Numbered from the stretch's first letter, positions 51,844-61,433 are shown. The stretch: 64,000 bases of DNA from Algibacter marinivivus (GCF_003143755.1 NZ_QFRI01000001.1:1448051-1512050), one strand, 5' to 3'. Translations and numbers: made by a program. The notes: generated by a model from the letters alone, not told the origin.

Positions 51844-52557
51844 ATGACAAAGTTAAGTGTTAATATTAATAAGATTGCAACGTTAAGAAATTCAAGAGGC
51901 GGAGATGTACCTAATGTGGTTGAATTTGCTAAAGACGTACAACGTTTTGGTGCTGAAGGTGTAACAATTCATCCCAGACCAGATGAAAGGCATATTCGTT
52001 ATCAAGATGCAAGAGATTTAAAATCTGAAGTCTACACTGAATTTAATATAGAAGGAAACCCAATAGAATCATTTGTAAACTTAGTTTTAGAAGTAAAACC
52101 TACGCAAGTTACTTTAGTTCCTGATGCTGTTGATGCTATAACAAGTAATGCCGGTTGGGATACTATTAAAAACAAAGATTTTTTGGTTGATGTTATAAAG
52201 GAATTTCAAAACAATGATATTAGAACGTCTATATTCGTTGATCCCGTTTTAGAGCAAATTGAAGGCGCAAAAGAAACGGGGACAGATAGGATTGAATTAT
52301 ACACTGAAGCATTTGCACATCAGTACAGTTTGGGAAATAAAGATGCTGTTAAACCGTATACAAAAAGTGCTGAATTAGCAAATAGTTTAGGTTTAGGCAT
52401 AAATGCAGGACACGATTTATCTTTAGATAATATTAAGTATTTTAAAGATAATATTCCAGAGTTACTGGAGGTATCTATTGGACACGCATTGGTAGCTGAA
52501 AGCTTATATATGGGCGTTGAAAATGTTGTACAAATGTATTTACACAGACTGAAATAA
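51844..52557 (+). CDS. pdxJ: Pyridoxine 5'-phosphate synthase
   Basis: 237 aa TIM barrel. Starts MTKLSVNINKIATLRNSRGG, the standard PdxJ start; an upstream ATG at 51754 is in frame but lies before the promoter box. Motifs: GAEGVTIHPRPDERHIR, and GINAGHDLS with the His-Asp pair, and EVSIGHALV near the end. It condenses 1-deoxyxylulose phosphate with an aminoacetone phosphate to pyridoxine phosphate. The next ORF's ATG overlaps its stop by 1 nt. Confidence 0.95.
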   Translation: MTKLSVNINKIATLRNSRGGDVPNVVEFAKDVQRFGAEGVTIHPRPDERHIRYQDARDLKSEVYTEFNIEGNPIESFVNLVLEVKPTQVTLVPDAVDAITSNAGWDTIKNKDFLVDVIKEFQNNDIRTSIFVDPVLEQIEGAKETGTDRIELYTEAFAHQYSLGNKDAVKPYTKSAELANSLGLGINAGHDLSLDNIKYFKDNIPELLEVSIGHALVAESLYMGVENVVQMYLHRLK

Positions 52558-53324
52558 TGATATTACATTCAAATATTTTAGGTGAAGGAAAACCATTTGT
52601 GATTCTTCATGGCTTTTTAGGAATGAGTGATAATTGGAAAACACTTGGTAGTCAATTTAGTGAATATGGGTTTCAGGTTCATTTAGTAGATCAACGTAAT
52701 CATGGACGAAGTTTTCATGATGCTGCTTTTAATTATGAAGTGTTGGCAGAAGATTTAAAGCTTTATTGTGACGAACATAGTTTGTCTGATATCGTTTTAC
52801 TGGGGCATTCTATGGGTGGAAAAACTGCGATGTTATTTGCTACGGAATATCCAGAATTGGTTTCAAAATTGCTAGTAGCAGATATTTCACCACGGTTTTA
52901 TCCAATTCATCATGATGACATTTTAAATGGATTGAGCGAATTAGATTTTGACACCATAAAGTCTAGAGGTGAAGCAGATAAAATATTAAGTAATTATGTG
53001 TCTGATGTTGGAACACGTATGTTTTTGCTTAAAAATTTATACTGGGTTGAAAAAGGGCAGCTAGGTTTGCGAATAAATTTAGAGGTTTTAAAAGATGAAG
53101 TTGCTGAAGTTGGTGAGGCTTTACCAAGTTATGTAGCATTTGAAAAAGAGACATTGTTTTTAAGAGGAGATCGTTCAGAATATATTGGTGTTGGAGATGA
53201 AGTCATAATTAAAAATCATTTTCCAAAGGCTGAAATTGTTACTATTTCTAATGCTGGACATTGGTTGCATGCTGAAAATCCGAAAGATTTTTTTGAAGCT
53301 GCTATTTCTTTTGTAAATTCATAA
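52557..53324 (+). CDS. Alpha/beta-fold hydrolase (YbfF-like)
   Basis: 255 aa. The oxyanion HGFLG is followed by DQRNHGRS, the nucleophile elbow GHSMGGKT with catalytic Ser, and the distal His in GHWLHAENP. This is a soluble esterase-like hydrolase of the YbfF/PldB type. The start overlaps the pdxJ stop. The substrate is not predictable; the pdxJ link is probably positional. Confidence 0.88.
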   Translation: MILHSNILGEGKPFVILHGFLGMSDNWKTLGSQFSEYGFQVHLVDQRNHGRSFHDAAFNYEVLAEDLKLYCDEHSLSDIVLLGHSMGGKTAMLFATEYPELVSKLLVADISPRFYPIHHDDILNGLSELDFDTIKSRGEADKILSNYVSDVGTRMFLLKNLYWVEKGQLGLRINLEVLKDEVAEVGEALPSYVAFEKETLFLRGDRSEYIGVGDEVIIKNHFPKAEIVTISNAGHWLHAENPKDFFEAAISFVNS

Positions 53325-53339
53325 TCAAAATATAAAACT

Positions 53340-53687
53340 ATGAACTTAATTTTAAGACTATTATTAAATGCCGTAGCAGTTTTTGCATTAGCAAATATTC
53401 TAACAGGTGTAGATGTGGATGATTATGTATCTGCAATAATTGTAGCATTGGTATTATCTGTTTTAAATCTTTTTGTGAAACCACTTTTAGTTATTTTTAC
53501 CTTACCAGTAACCATTCTTACTTTAGGTTTGTTTTTATTAGTAATTAATGGATTAATAATTATGCTAGCTGATAAATTTATTGATGGTTTTTCAGTGGAT
53601 AATATTTGGTGGGCAATCTTATTTAGCATCCTGCTATCTATACTGCAATCACTTTTACAGTCGTTCTTAAAAACCGATAAAAAATAG
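53340..53687 (+). CDS. Phage-holin-family (DUF/PF04020-type) membrane protein
   Basis: 115 aa with four helices and the family pattern: FALANILTGVDVDDYVSAIIVALVLSVLNLFVKPLL at the start and PVTILTLGLFLLVINGLIIMLADK in the middle. The family name comes from a phage protein, but chromosomal copies are widespread and not prophage. Function unknown. It follows the hydrolase by 15 nt. Confidence 0.82.
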   Translation: MNLILRLLLNAVAVFALANILTGVDVDDYVSAIIVALVLSVLNLFVKPLLVIFTLPVTILTLGLFLLVINGLIIMLADKFIDGFSVDNIWWAILFSILLSILQSLLQSFLKTDKK

Positions 53688-53722
53688 ATAATCGGCTATT
53701 GTAAATCAAGTAATTAAAAACT

Positions 53723-53752
53723 TTGTCAGGATGTAAAAATATATTATTTTTG
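53723..53752 (+). promoter_or_regulatory. tig promoter (-33 TTG, -7 TATTTTTG)
   Basis: TTG at 53723-53725 is followed after 19 nt by TATTTTTG at 53745-53752, ideal Bacteroidota promoter geometry. It gives a leader of about 80 nt to the ATG at 53839. Confidence 0.7.
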
Positions 53753-53838
53753 CATCCCGATTTTGGTTACAAAAATTTAAGGTTTTTTAAAGAAACCTTT
53801 ATTGTTAAATGCCTGATTTAAGGCTTTATATCATTAAA

Positions 53839-55167
53839 ATGAATATTACAAGAGAAAACGTTGATGCATTAAATGCTGTAGTAAAAGTAGATATCGCTAA
53901 AGAAGACTATAGCGATAAAGTTGAAAAAATCTTAACTGATTACAGAAAAACAGCAAACATTCCTGGTTTTAGAAAAGGGCATGTGCCAATGGGAATGGTT
54001 AAAAAACAATACGGAAAAGCGGTATTAGTTGATGAAGTGAATAAACTTTTACAAGACGCTTTAAACAAATATCTAACTGAAGAAAAGCTTGATGTTCTTG
54101 GACAACCATTACCAAAAACTCAAGATGAGATTGATTGGAATGCAGATAAATTTTCTTTTGAATTTGAACTAGGTCTTGCACCAGAATTTGATGTTCAGTT
54201 AAAAAGTAAAAAAGCTATCACGCAGTACAATATTGTAGCTGATGATAAAATGATTGATGAGCAAATTGAGCGTATTCAAAAACAATATGGGAAATTAGTA
54301 TCTCAAGATACTGTTGAAAAAGACAGCGAAATTACAGGAGCATATACCAACGAAGAAAAAGAAATTGACAACACAGTAACGTTAACTCTAGATAAGTTTA
54401 AAGGAAAAGCAACTGCAAAACAATTTATTGGTGCTAAAGCTGGAGATGTAATTACACTAAAAACTAAAGGTCTTTTTGATGATGAGCATGATTTAATGCA
54501 TGCCTTAAAATTAGGTCATGATGATGTTCATGGTTTAGATATTGAAGTAAATTTCACCATTTCAGAAATCAACAAACGTGAATTGGCAGATTTAGACCAA
54601 GATCTATTTGATAAACTTTTTGGCCCAAAAGCAGTAACATCTGTAACTGAATTAAAAGCAAAAATAAAAGAAGATGCTGAAAAGCAATTTGTTCAACAAG
54701 CAGATCAAAAACTACTTAATGACGTTACTGAATATTTAGTAGAGAACACAAAGTTTGATTTACCTGCTGAATTTTTAACTAAGTGGATGCAAACTGCTGG
54801 TGAAAAAGAAATGGATGAGGCGCAAGCTAAAGAAGAATATGAAAAATCTGAAAAAAGCTTACGTTACCAATTAATTGAAGGTAAATTAATTGAAGAGAAT
54901 AACGTTCAAGTAACTATGGACGATATTAAAAACCATGCAAGAGAGATGATAAAAGGTCAAATGGCTCAATTTGGTCAAATGAATCCTTCAGATAAAGAAC
55001 TTGACGATATTGCCGCTAGAGTATTATCAAATCAAGATGAAGCTCGTAGAATTTCTGAGCAATTAATTAGCCAAAAACTGTTAGAAGTTTATAAAGAAAA
55101 AGCAAATCTTAAGGTTAAAGAATTGAGTTACGAAAAGTTTGTTAAAGAAGTTTACGGTGATAAATAA
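53839..55167 (+). CDS. tig: Trigger factor
   Basis: 442 aa from ATG 53839 (MNITREN), the usual start; a frame-open ATG at 53809 would add ten unconserved residues. Ribosome-binding N-domain with GFRKGHVPMG (about 47-56), a degenerate PPIase-like domain (about 150-250) and the helical C-domain. It is a ribosome-bound chaperone. The PPIase region seems shorter and less conserved than in E. coli, as usual in Bacteroidota. It is followed by a terminator and the clpP-clpX genes, the standard neighbours. Confidence 0.93.
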   Translation: MNITRENVDALNAVVKVDIAKEDYSDKVEKILTDYRKTANIPGFRKGHVPMGMVKKQYGKAVLVDEVNKLLQDALNKYLTEEKLDVLGQPLPKTQDEIDWNADKFSFEFELGLAPEFDVQLKSKKAITQYNIVADDKMIDEQIERIQKQYGKLVSQDTVEKDSEITGAYTNEEKEIDNTVTLTLDKFKGKATAKQFIGAKAGDVITLKTKGLFDDEHDLMHALKLGHDDVHGLDIEVNFTISEINKRELADLDQDLFDKLFGPKAVTSVTELKAKIKEDAEKQFVQQADQKLLNDVTEYLVENTKFDLPAEFLTKWMQTAGEKEMDEAQAKEEYEKSEKSLRYQLIEGKLIEENNVQVTMDDIKNHAREMIKGQMAQFGQMNPSDKELDDIAARVLSNQDEARRISEQLISQKLLEVYKEKANLKVKELSYEKFVKEVYGDK

Positions 55168-55190
55168 ATAAAGAATAATTGTTTATCTTT

Positions 55191-55227
55191 AAGCGCTTAA
55201 ATCAATCAGATTTAAGCGCTTTTTTTA
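55191..55227 (+). terminator. Terminator after tig
   Basis: AAGCGCTTAAAT/ATTTAAGCGCTT, 12-bp perfect stem with a 7-nt loop and T run. Confidence 0.88.
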
Positions 55228-55312
55228 TTCAAAAAATACCTTAACATATACATTTTTAAACTCATCTTTATGTAAGTCAGGAGTTTAATAAAAAGAAAGA
55301 CAATAAAAGATT

Positions 55313-55987
55313 ATGGATTACGCAAAAGAATTTGAAAAATTCGCGATTAAAGATCAAGGAATAAGCAGTACTTACTACAACAAAATAATTAGTAGCATGT
55401 ACCCTACCAATCTAACGCCAAATATAATAGAGGAGCGTCAAATGAATATTGCAGTTTTTGATGTGTTTTCTCGTTTAATGATGGATAGAATCATTTTTCT
55501 AGGAACAGGAATCAATGATCAAGTAGCTAATATTGTTCAAGCACAACTTTTATTTTTGGAGAGTACAGATGCTAATAAAGATATTCAAATCTATATCAAT
55601 TCACCAGGAGGTAGTGTTTATGCAGGTTTAGGTATTTATGATACTATGCAATTTATCAAACCAGATGTAGCTACAATTTGTACAGGTATGGCAGCATCAA
55701 TGGGTGCTGTACTATTGTGTGCAGGAGAGAAAGGTAAACGTAGTGGATTAACTCATTCTCGTGTTATGATTCACCAACCATTAGGAGGTGCTCAAGGACA
55801 AGCTAGTGATATTGAGATTACTGCAAGAGAAATTTTAATCCTAAAAGAAGAGCTTTACAAGATTATTAGTAAGCATTCAGGACAGGATTACGACAAAGTA
55901 TACGAAGATAGTGATAGAGACTACTGGATGAAGGCTGATAAAGCTAAAGAATACGGTATGATTGACGAGATTTTGGCTCGCAAATAA
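55313..55987 (+). CDS. clpP: ATP-dependent Clp protease proteolytic subunit
   Basis: 224 aa. The catalytic triad is S129 (in [10 protein letters not shown]), H154 (in MIHQPLGG) and D203 (in SDRDYWM). The INSPGGSV segment is at 96-102. The N-terminal stretch (1-40) is longer than in E. coli and may be a propeptide. It forms 14-mers loaded by ClpX, encoded 71 nt downstream. Confidence 0.95.
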   Translation: MDYAKEFEKFAIKDQGISSTYYNKIISSMYPTNLTPNIIEERQMNIAVFDVFSRLMMDRIIFLGTGINDQVANIVQAQLLFLESTDANKDIQIYINSPGGSVYAGLGIYDTMQFIKPDVATICTGMAASMGAVLLCAGEKGKRSGLTHSRVMIHQPLGGAQGQASDIEITAREILILKEELYKIISKHSGQDYDKVYEDSDRDYWMKADKAKEYGMIDEILARK

Positions 55988-56058
55988 ATTATTTGTAATT
56001 TTAAAGAATTGTTATAGAGGGATTTATAATAACTCAACTCCCAAAATAAATAAGATTA

Positions 56059-57291
56059 ATGGCAAAAGAAGAACTTGAATGTTCGTTTTGTGGTCGTAAA
56101 AAACCTGAAACAAACTTATTGATAGCAGGCTTAGATGCTCACATCTGCGACAGGTGTATAGAGCAAGCACATGGTATTGTGTTAGAAGAATCTAAGCAAA
56201 GTGATAGCAGTGATTTATCTGCGGAGTTGAAACTTCGTAAACCCCAACAAATAAAAGCTTTTCTTGATGAATACATTATAGGGCAAGGTGCAACTAAAAA
56301 AGTTATGTCTGTTGCTGTGTACAATCATTATAAGAGATTATTACAACCACCTTCTAAAGATGATATTGATATTCAAAAGAGTAATATCATCATGGTTGGT
56401 CAAACAGGAACTGGTAAAACATTAATGGCTAAAACCATTGCTAGAATGTTAAATGTACCTTTAGCAATTGTTGATGCAACCGTTCTAACTGAAGCTGGTT
56501 ATGTAGGTGAAGATGTAGAAAGTATTCTAACGCGCTTGTTACAAGCTGCAGATTATAATCTTGAAAAAGCAGAAAAAGGAATCGTTTTTATTGATGAAAT
56601 TGATAAAATTGCTCGTAAGAGTGATAACCCATCTATAACGCGTGATGTTTCTGGTGAAGGTGTGCAACAAGCCTTATTAAAACTTCTTGAAGGTACTGTT
56701 GTTAATGTGCCACCAAAAGGAGGGCGTAAACATCCAGACCAAAAATTTATAGAAGTTAATACAGAGAATATTTTATTCATAGCAGGTGGTGCTTTTGATG
56801 GTATAGAGCGTGTTATTTCTAAGCGTTTAAATATGCAAGCCGTTGGATATAGTGCATCTATGTCAGATGAGGTTGTAGATCAAGATCATTTGCTGCAGTA
56901 TATTATACCAAAGGATTTAAAAGATTTTGGTCTAATCCCAGAAATTATTGGGCGTTTACCTGTCTTGACATATATGGATCCGTTAGATGCAGATACATTA
57001 AGAGCTATTTTAACAGAACCTAAAAATGCCATTATCAAACAATATCGAAAATTGTTTGAAATGGATGAAATAGATTTTACCATTACAGATGGAGCGTTAG
57101 GTTTTATTGTAAATAAAGCCATCGAGTACAAACTAGGAGCTAGAGGATTACGTTCTCTTTGCGAAGAAATTTTAACCGATGCCATGTTCGAGCTTCCAAG
57201 TAGCAATGATAAAAAACTGAATGTAACAAAGGCTTACGCAGAAGAAAAGTTAACCAAAACTACTTTAAAGAAACTTAAAGCGGTTTCATAA
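56059..57291 (+). CDS. clpX: ATP-dependent Clp protease ATP-binding subunit ClpX
   Basis: 410 aa. N-terminal zinc domain with C8, C11, C30 and C33. AAA+ core: Walker A GQTGTGKT (from about 114), Walker [12 protein letters not shown], pore loop [11 protein letters not shown], sensor and C-terminal ARGLRS arginine. The IGR loop that contacts ClpP is seen as IIGR. It unfolds substrates for ClpP. A dispersed intergenic element begins 16 nt past the stop. Confidence 0.95.
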   Translation: MAKEELECSFCGRKKPETNLLIAGLDAHICDRCIEQAHGIVLEESKQSDSSDLSAELKLRKPQQIKAFLDEYIIGQGATKKVMSVAVYNHYKRLLQPPSKDDIDIQKSNIIMVGQTGTGKTLMAKTIARMLNVPLAIVDATVLTEAGYVGEDVESILTRLLQAADYNLEKAEKGIVFIDEIDKIARKSDNPSITRDVSGEGVQQALLKLLEGTVVNVPPKGGRKHPDQKFIEVNTENILFIAGGAFDGIERVISKRLNMQAVGYSASMSDEVVDQDHLLQYIIPKDLKDFGLIPEIIGRLPVLTYMDPLDADTLRAILTEPKNAIIKQYRKLFEMDEIDFTITDGALGFIVNKAIEYKLGARGLRSLCEEILTDAMFELPSSNDKKLNVTKAYAEEKLTKTTLKKLKAVS

Positions 57292-57306
57292 AATTTTAAT
57301 AATTGT

Positions 57307-57433
57307 GGCGTTACCTATATCCTGAATTTAGTTCAGGACCTAGGTCGGGCTTTACACTATATCTTTTAAATAGAAAAAACTGCTTTTGGGCAGTTTTTTC
57401 TATTTAAAAGGATGTCGTTTCAATCCCTAACGC
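57307..57433 (-). repeat. Dispersed intergenic element, copy 5 (minus orientation)
   Basis: On the minus strand it begins GCGTTAGGGATTGAAACGAC and ends GGTAACGCC. It carries a 20-bp perfect stem with a CCAAAA-type loop (about 57366-57411 on the plus strand), AAAGCCCGACC, and the CCTGAA/TTCAGG hairpin at 57321-57337. It is between the ends of clpX and the next minus-strand gene and may serve as terminator. Confidence 0.78.
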
Positions 57434-57490
57434 ATGTGTTTGCTAACTTGTTTTTAAAATTGGAAGGTGTTTTATTTTTTGGAAAGGTTC

Positions 57491-57508
57491 GTTTAACGTT
57501 GTTGTGCG
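57491..57508 (+). other. GTTTAACGTTGTTGTGCG motif at the gene end
   Basis: On the minus strand this reads CGCACAACAACGTTAAAC, just behind the stop of the minus gene at 57518. Similar ACAACAACGT strings follow single-gene cassettes in Bacteroidota as I recall them. Uncertain. Confidence 0.3.
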
Positions 57509-57517
57509 TTCGTTTTT

Positions 57518-58492
57518 TTACATTACTTCAATCAGTTTGTCAGTCCATTCATTAATCTGATTTTCGTCTTCTGCAATTTTATTGATTAAAATTGAATAAT
57601 ACTCTTCAAGTTCTACTGTTGTAAATATTAATTCTTCATTTTTATATTCCCATTTTCCATTGTTCATTTTAAGAAATTCAACTATCTCTGTCAAATGATT
57701 ACTGTAATCAATATGCGACTTAATAAACGGTTTAAAGATTGGTTTTTGGATTGAATCTTTACTATTTATTCCTGACATAACTCCTTTGAGTGTTAGATTG
57801 CCTTTTGGAATATTTTTATTTAAGTCTGCAAGTAATAATTTCCTTTTCTCAAAATGGCTTTTGTATAATTCGGATTGTTTCTTATAATGTTTTAAGACTC
57901 CAATTTGATATTCAAACTCTGCTTGATTGTTTAAGACTGAATAATCCAAAATCCTTGGTTGAGCAACTGAATCAAAGGATTTTTGCCAATCTATCATAAC
58001 AGAACTGTTAATAGAAGTAAATTTTTGAAGATTTTTATATACCTCTTGTTCATTTCCAGTACTATTTCTAATCATTTTGGATATTCCGTCATCTACATTA
58101 GAAATATGTTCTTGATAAGCAGAAATTCCGTCTTCTTCGTTATTTATTTTTTCTTTGTATTCAGAAACAGATTTTGTCATAGCATCAATACTATCAGTTT
58201 GTTCCTGGCTTTGGATTCCAATCTCTTTTATCATTCCAAAACACATAAGAACCAGAACTATGTTAAATGTGTAAGTTCCAGCATATGGTTTCTTTCCTTT
58301 GATTAGCCAAACTATAAAAGCAAGAAACAAAATTATTATCGCTGATGTCACTATTGAGCCAAAAAGATAGCCAAGACTAAATCCGTTTATTCCATCTCTT
58401 TTTAAAAAAATTAATGCTGAAATTCCGATTAAGATTAAAGATAAAATCCAATTAACTTTCGATAATCTAAATCCAATTTTCTTTTCTTCCAT
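57518..58492 (-). CDS. Membrane protein with coiled-coil domain, unknown function
   Basis: 324 aa, not recognised. Three hydrophobic helices (about 13-28, 40-65 and 73-90), then a soluble domain with helical heptads (SKSVSEYKEKINNEEDG..., about 105-150), and Lys/Glu-rich helices to the end. Dense in Lys, Asn, Ser and Ile, with little resemblance to nearby core genes. Flanked by a dispersed element on one side and PAP2 on the other. Start ATG 58492. It may be an accessory gene acquired at this site. No function is proposed. Confidence 0.6.
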   Translation of the reverse strand: MEEKKIGFRLSKVNWILSLILIGISALIFLKRDGINGFSLGYLFGSIVTSAIIILFLAFIVWLIKGKKPYAGTYTFNIVLVLMCFGMIKEIGIQSQEQTDSIDAMTKSVSEYKEKINNEEDGISAYQEHISNVDDGISKMIRNSTGNEQEVYKNLQKFTSINSSVMIDWQKSFDSVAQPRILDYSVLNNQAEFEYQIGVLKHYKKQSELYKSHFEKRKLLLADLNKNIPKGNLTLKGVMSGINSKDSIQKPIFKPFIKSHIDYSNHLTEIVEFLKMNNGKWEYKNEELIFTTVELEEYYSILINKIAEDENQINEWTDKLIEVM

Positions 58493-58656
58493 AGGGTTTG
58501 TTTAAATGACGCACAAATGATTCTCTGATAAAAAATCGTTTCAATGTTTTTTATCAAGAGTTAAACTAAGTTATCATTTTTTTCTGACAAAGTCAAGTAA
58601 TACACTAAGTCAACTTTACCAATTCAAATCAGATTAAAACAATAAGAATATTTTAA

Positions 58657-59499
58657 TTAAAAGCTAAGAGTAAGCCCAATTTGCCCTGGAGCAAAATTTA
58701 AATCCCAGCTTACTTTTTTGCTGTCGTTATTATATTTTTGACTGTATCTATAATCCAAATATTTATCAATAGACTCTACAATTAAAATACTCATTAATGT
58801 TCCAAATGCAACATCAGAAAGCCAATGCTTTCTAATTACAATTCTTGTAAAACCTGGAATCATACCAACAGTATAAATTCCAGCTTTTATCCAAGGATTC
58901 TTAAACTGTTTTGCAATAGCATAAGCATTAGTAAACGATAAAATGGTATGGCCTGAGAAAAAAGAATCATAACGTTTAACCTCTTTAAATAAAAAAGGGT
59001 CAAAACTATCTGCAGATTCTCCAGTTAGTGGTCTTGCTCTACCAATAAAACGAACGGTTAGTTGTTGCAATAATCCGCCAGTAATAGTAGAAGCCATCAT
59101 TAAAACTCCAGTTCTACGAAGCCTTTCATCTTTAATAAATAAGCCAGTAAAATATACAGCTCCAGTAAGTCCGTAGTTGCCTTCTGGTCTTGTGTGTCTG
59201 TGTCCAAAGTCTAGAATACTGGTTGGTACTTTCCCTCTAATACCATCAGTCCAATCATCAAATTCATCATCTACAAAAGTTAGTAATGTTGTACCCGCAG
59301 CAACTCCTGCAAAGTTAAGCCATTGCTTTCCTTTCCAATGCAGAGGTCTACTATAGGAATGTCCAATACCTTTAAAAACACTACCCATGTCATATTTAAA
59401 CGTTTGCCACGTTGTTAGATCTTCAAAAGATTTTGGAATAGTTTGACTATTTGTAAAAGTCGAGTAGAAAAATATAAATACTATGAGTATTCGTTTCAT
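58657..59499 (-). CDS. PAP2-family membrane phosphatase
   Basis: 280 aa with a signal peptide (1-18) and several helices. The acid-phosphatase signature is present: K/R in IGRARPLTG (motif 1, RP), SGH in FFSGHTILSFTNAYA (motif 2) and R...H...D in RIVIRKHWLSDVAFG (motif 3). It could dephosphorylate lipid phosphates such as undecaprenyl pyrophosphate at the periplasmic face or lipid A. It has its own promoter box. Confidence 0.88.
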   Translation of the reverse strand: MKRILIVFIFFYSTFTNSQTIPKSFEDLTTWQTFKYDMGSVFKGIGHSYSRPLHWKGKQWLNFAGVAAGTTLLTFVDDEFDDWTDGIRGKVPTSILDFGHRHTRPEGNYGLTGAVYFTGLFIKDERLRRTGVLMMASTITGGLLQQLTVRFIGRARPLTGESADSFDPFLFKEVKRYDSFFSGHTILSFTNAYAIAKQFKNPWIKAGIYTVGMIPGFTRIVIRKHWLSDVAFGTLMSILIVESIDKYLDYRYSQKYNNDSKKVSWDLNFAPGQIGLTLSF

Positions 59500-59515
59500 A
59501 AAAAAATAATTACTT

Positions 59516-59523
59516 CAAATATA
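59516..59523 (-). promoter_or_regulatory. -7 box for the PAP2 gene
   Basis: Reads TATATTTG on the minus strand, 16 nt before the start codon. Confidence 0.55.
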
Positions 59524-59582
59524 AACCAAAAAGAATACTTTTTTTAATTTGATAGACATTGTAGCAGCTAATTTTAAGGCAT

Positions 59583-59613
59583 AAAAAAACCACGCTATTT
59601 AGCGTGGTTTTTT
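59583..59613. terminator. Terminator downstream of the OmpA gene
   Basis: AACCACGCT/AGCGTGGTT stem with ATTT loop, A run left and T run right, usable on either strand. It lies 200 nt past the OmpA stop. Confidence 0.82.
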
Positions 59614-59813
59614 ATTTATATGGATATTAATTAATAATGGATATACTATTTAAAACTATTGTTCTTCTTTCAGAACTTTGATAAAAGTATACCTTATTAC
59701 TAGTTAAGCAAAATCTCTTTATTGTGTTTTAGACTATAAGACGAAATACTCGTTTAAAAACTTTTTGTTTTGTAGCTCATCGATTTCGTTACACTTAATC
59801 GATGTAATTTACT
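59614..59813. other. Non-coding gap between OmpA stop and terminator
   Basis: AT-rich, no convincing frame. The only structure seen is the 8-bp inverted repeat CATCGATT/AATCGATG at 59778-59804, just past the OmpA stop. It may be a 3' untranslated region. Confidence 0.5.
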
Positions 59814-61433
59814 TTAATCTACAATTACAAATTCTACACGTCTATTTGCTTGTAAGTCATCATCAGAACAATTGTTCTTACAATCAACCAATGGTTTAGA
59901 TTCACCAAAACCTTTTGATACTAATCTATCTTTAGAGATACCATTTTTTATAATATACTTAACCGCTGATGCAGCACGTTTATCTGATAAGTTTAAGTTA
60001 TAAGAATCTCTACCTTTATTATCTGTGTGCGCATTAATGGCAAGTTTCATCTCTGGGTGTTCTTTTAAAACTTTAATCACTTTGTTTAAAGAGATTGTCG
60101 ATTCTTCTTTAACACTCCACTTATTAAAGTCGAAATAAATATTTTCTAAAACAATGCGCATTTCATCTTCAACTTTAGTAATCACAGGTGCAGTTGTAAG
60201 AAGCTCAATATCTTTTTTATAAGTGGTTTCACTTCCACTATTAGCAAAGAATTCTACTGAAGCATCTTTAAATCCATCTTTAGAAGTTGCAATTGTATAA
60301 GTTTCAAACGGAACAACATCTAAACTGTACGTTGCATGTTCATCAGTTAGTGTTCTAGCTATTTCAACACCATCTTCATCCTTCAAAATAACTACTGCGT
60401 TTGGTAATTTTATTTTAGTTTCTTTATCTAAGATTTGACCTTCTATAACTTGACTAATTTCGTCATTTGTTGCTGTATATATATCGTATCCACCTTTTCC
60501 ATTTGGTCTGTTAGAAGAGACATAACCTTTATTCTTAGCTGCTAAAAAATAACCAATTTCATCATAAACGGTATTAATGGTATTACCCATATTTCTTACA
60601 GCTTTGAATCCAGAGTTAGATACTTTACTAGTAAAAAGATCATAACCACCCATATTTTGATGTCCTTTAGAAGCAAAGTAAAAATATTTGTCATCTAAAG
60701 AAAGTGCTGGGTATTTTTCGTCAAAAGCTGAATTAATAGCTTTTCCTAAATTTTTTGGTATTCCTACAGTACCATCAGCTTTAATGTCAGAAACATATAA
60801 ATCAAAACCACCAACGGCATCAGAATAATTTGCAGAGAAATATAATTTAGTACCAGCATGATTTACAAATGGTGTTTCAATAGAAACATTATTTTTATTA
60901 ATACTTAGCAACTCATTATTTATCCAATTACCATGTGAATCTTCTTCTAGTACAGCTTTATAAAGTTTGAATTCTAAAGAGTTTTCTTTACTGCTTCTTG
61001 TATAGTAAACTGTTTTTTCATCTGGAGAAAATGCTAATTGATCTTCACTAGAATTAGTGTTTAATATTCTACTAAATAATAAAGGAGAGCTTAACGCACC
61101 ATTTCTATCTATATCTAAACAGAATAACTCTTTGTATGCTTCATTTGTATTAGGGTCAATTTTAGCAAAACCTCCTAATTTCTTAGAAGATACCATGATA
61201 AGCTTATCCTTAAAAAAGCCTGAGCCAATTTCAGAATAAAATGTATTTACACCAGCATCTAAAAGTTCAAAATCAAAACCATTAGCACTAATATCAACAG
61301 TTTTATTTGTTTTTAAAACAGAATTTGGACTTGTGCTATAAGAAAGGTTATTTGATGCTATTAAATTTGAAGGCCCTTGAGCTATTATAATATTGCTAAT
61401 AAGGAACACTAGAAAACATAGTTTTGCTTTCAT
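59814..61433 (-). CDS. OmpA-family protein with PD40-type repeats
   Basis: 539 aa. Signal peptide (1-18, ...IIIAQ), then WD40/PD40-like beta-propeller repeats (about 80-320, e.g. LAFSPDEKTVYYTRSS, KLYFSANY..AVGGFDLYVSD, KYFYFASKGHQNMGGYDLF), a carboxypeptidase-regulatory-like domain (about 330-400), and the OmpA peptidoglycan domain (about 425-539, with NAHTDNKGRDSYNLNLSDKRA). Relatives usually sit behind porP/sprF genes and start with TPR units; this one has neither a PorP neighbour nor an obvious TPR. Confidence 0.9.
   Translation of the reverse strand: MKAKLCFLVFLISNIIIAQGPSNLIASNNLSYSTSPNSVLKTNKTVDISANGFDFELLDAGVNTFYSEIGSGFFKDKLIMVSSKKLGGFAKIDPNTNEAYKELFCLDIDRNGALSSPLLFSRILNTNSSEDQLAFSPDEKTVYYTRSSKENSLEFKLYKAVLEEDSHGNWINNELLSINKNNVSIETPFVNHAGTKLYFSANYSDAVGGFDLYVSDIKADGTVGIPKNLGKAINSAFDEKYPALSLDDKYFYFASKGHQNMGGYDLFTSKVSNSGFKAVRNMGNTINTVYDEIGYFLAAKNKGYVSSNRPNGKGGYDIYTATNDEISQVIEGQILDKETKIKLPNAVVILKDEDGVEIARTLTDEHATYSLDVVPFETYTIATSKDGFKDASVEFFANSGSETTYKKDIELLTTAPVITKVEDEMRIVLENIYFDFNKWSVKEESTISLNKVIKVLKEHPEMKLAINAHTDNKGRDSYNLNLSDKRAASAVKYIIKNGISKDRLVSKGFGESKPLVDCKNNCSDDDLQANRRVEFVIVD

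Noticed and set aside
53340-53687. Holin-like protein as sign of a prophage
   Set aside because: No other phage genes nearby and the family is common as a chromosomal gene between core genes.
13886-57433. Dispersed elements considered as CRISPR or rRNA/tRNA remnants
   Set aside because: Copies are far apart, lack regular spacers, and no tRNA cloverleaf or rRNA block was recognised.
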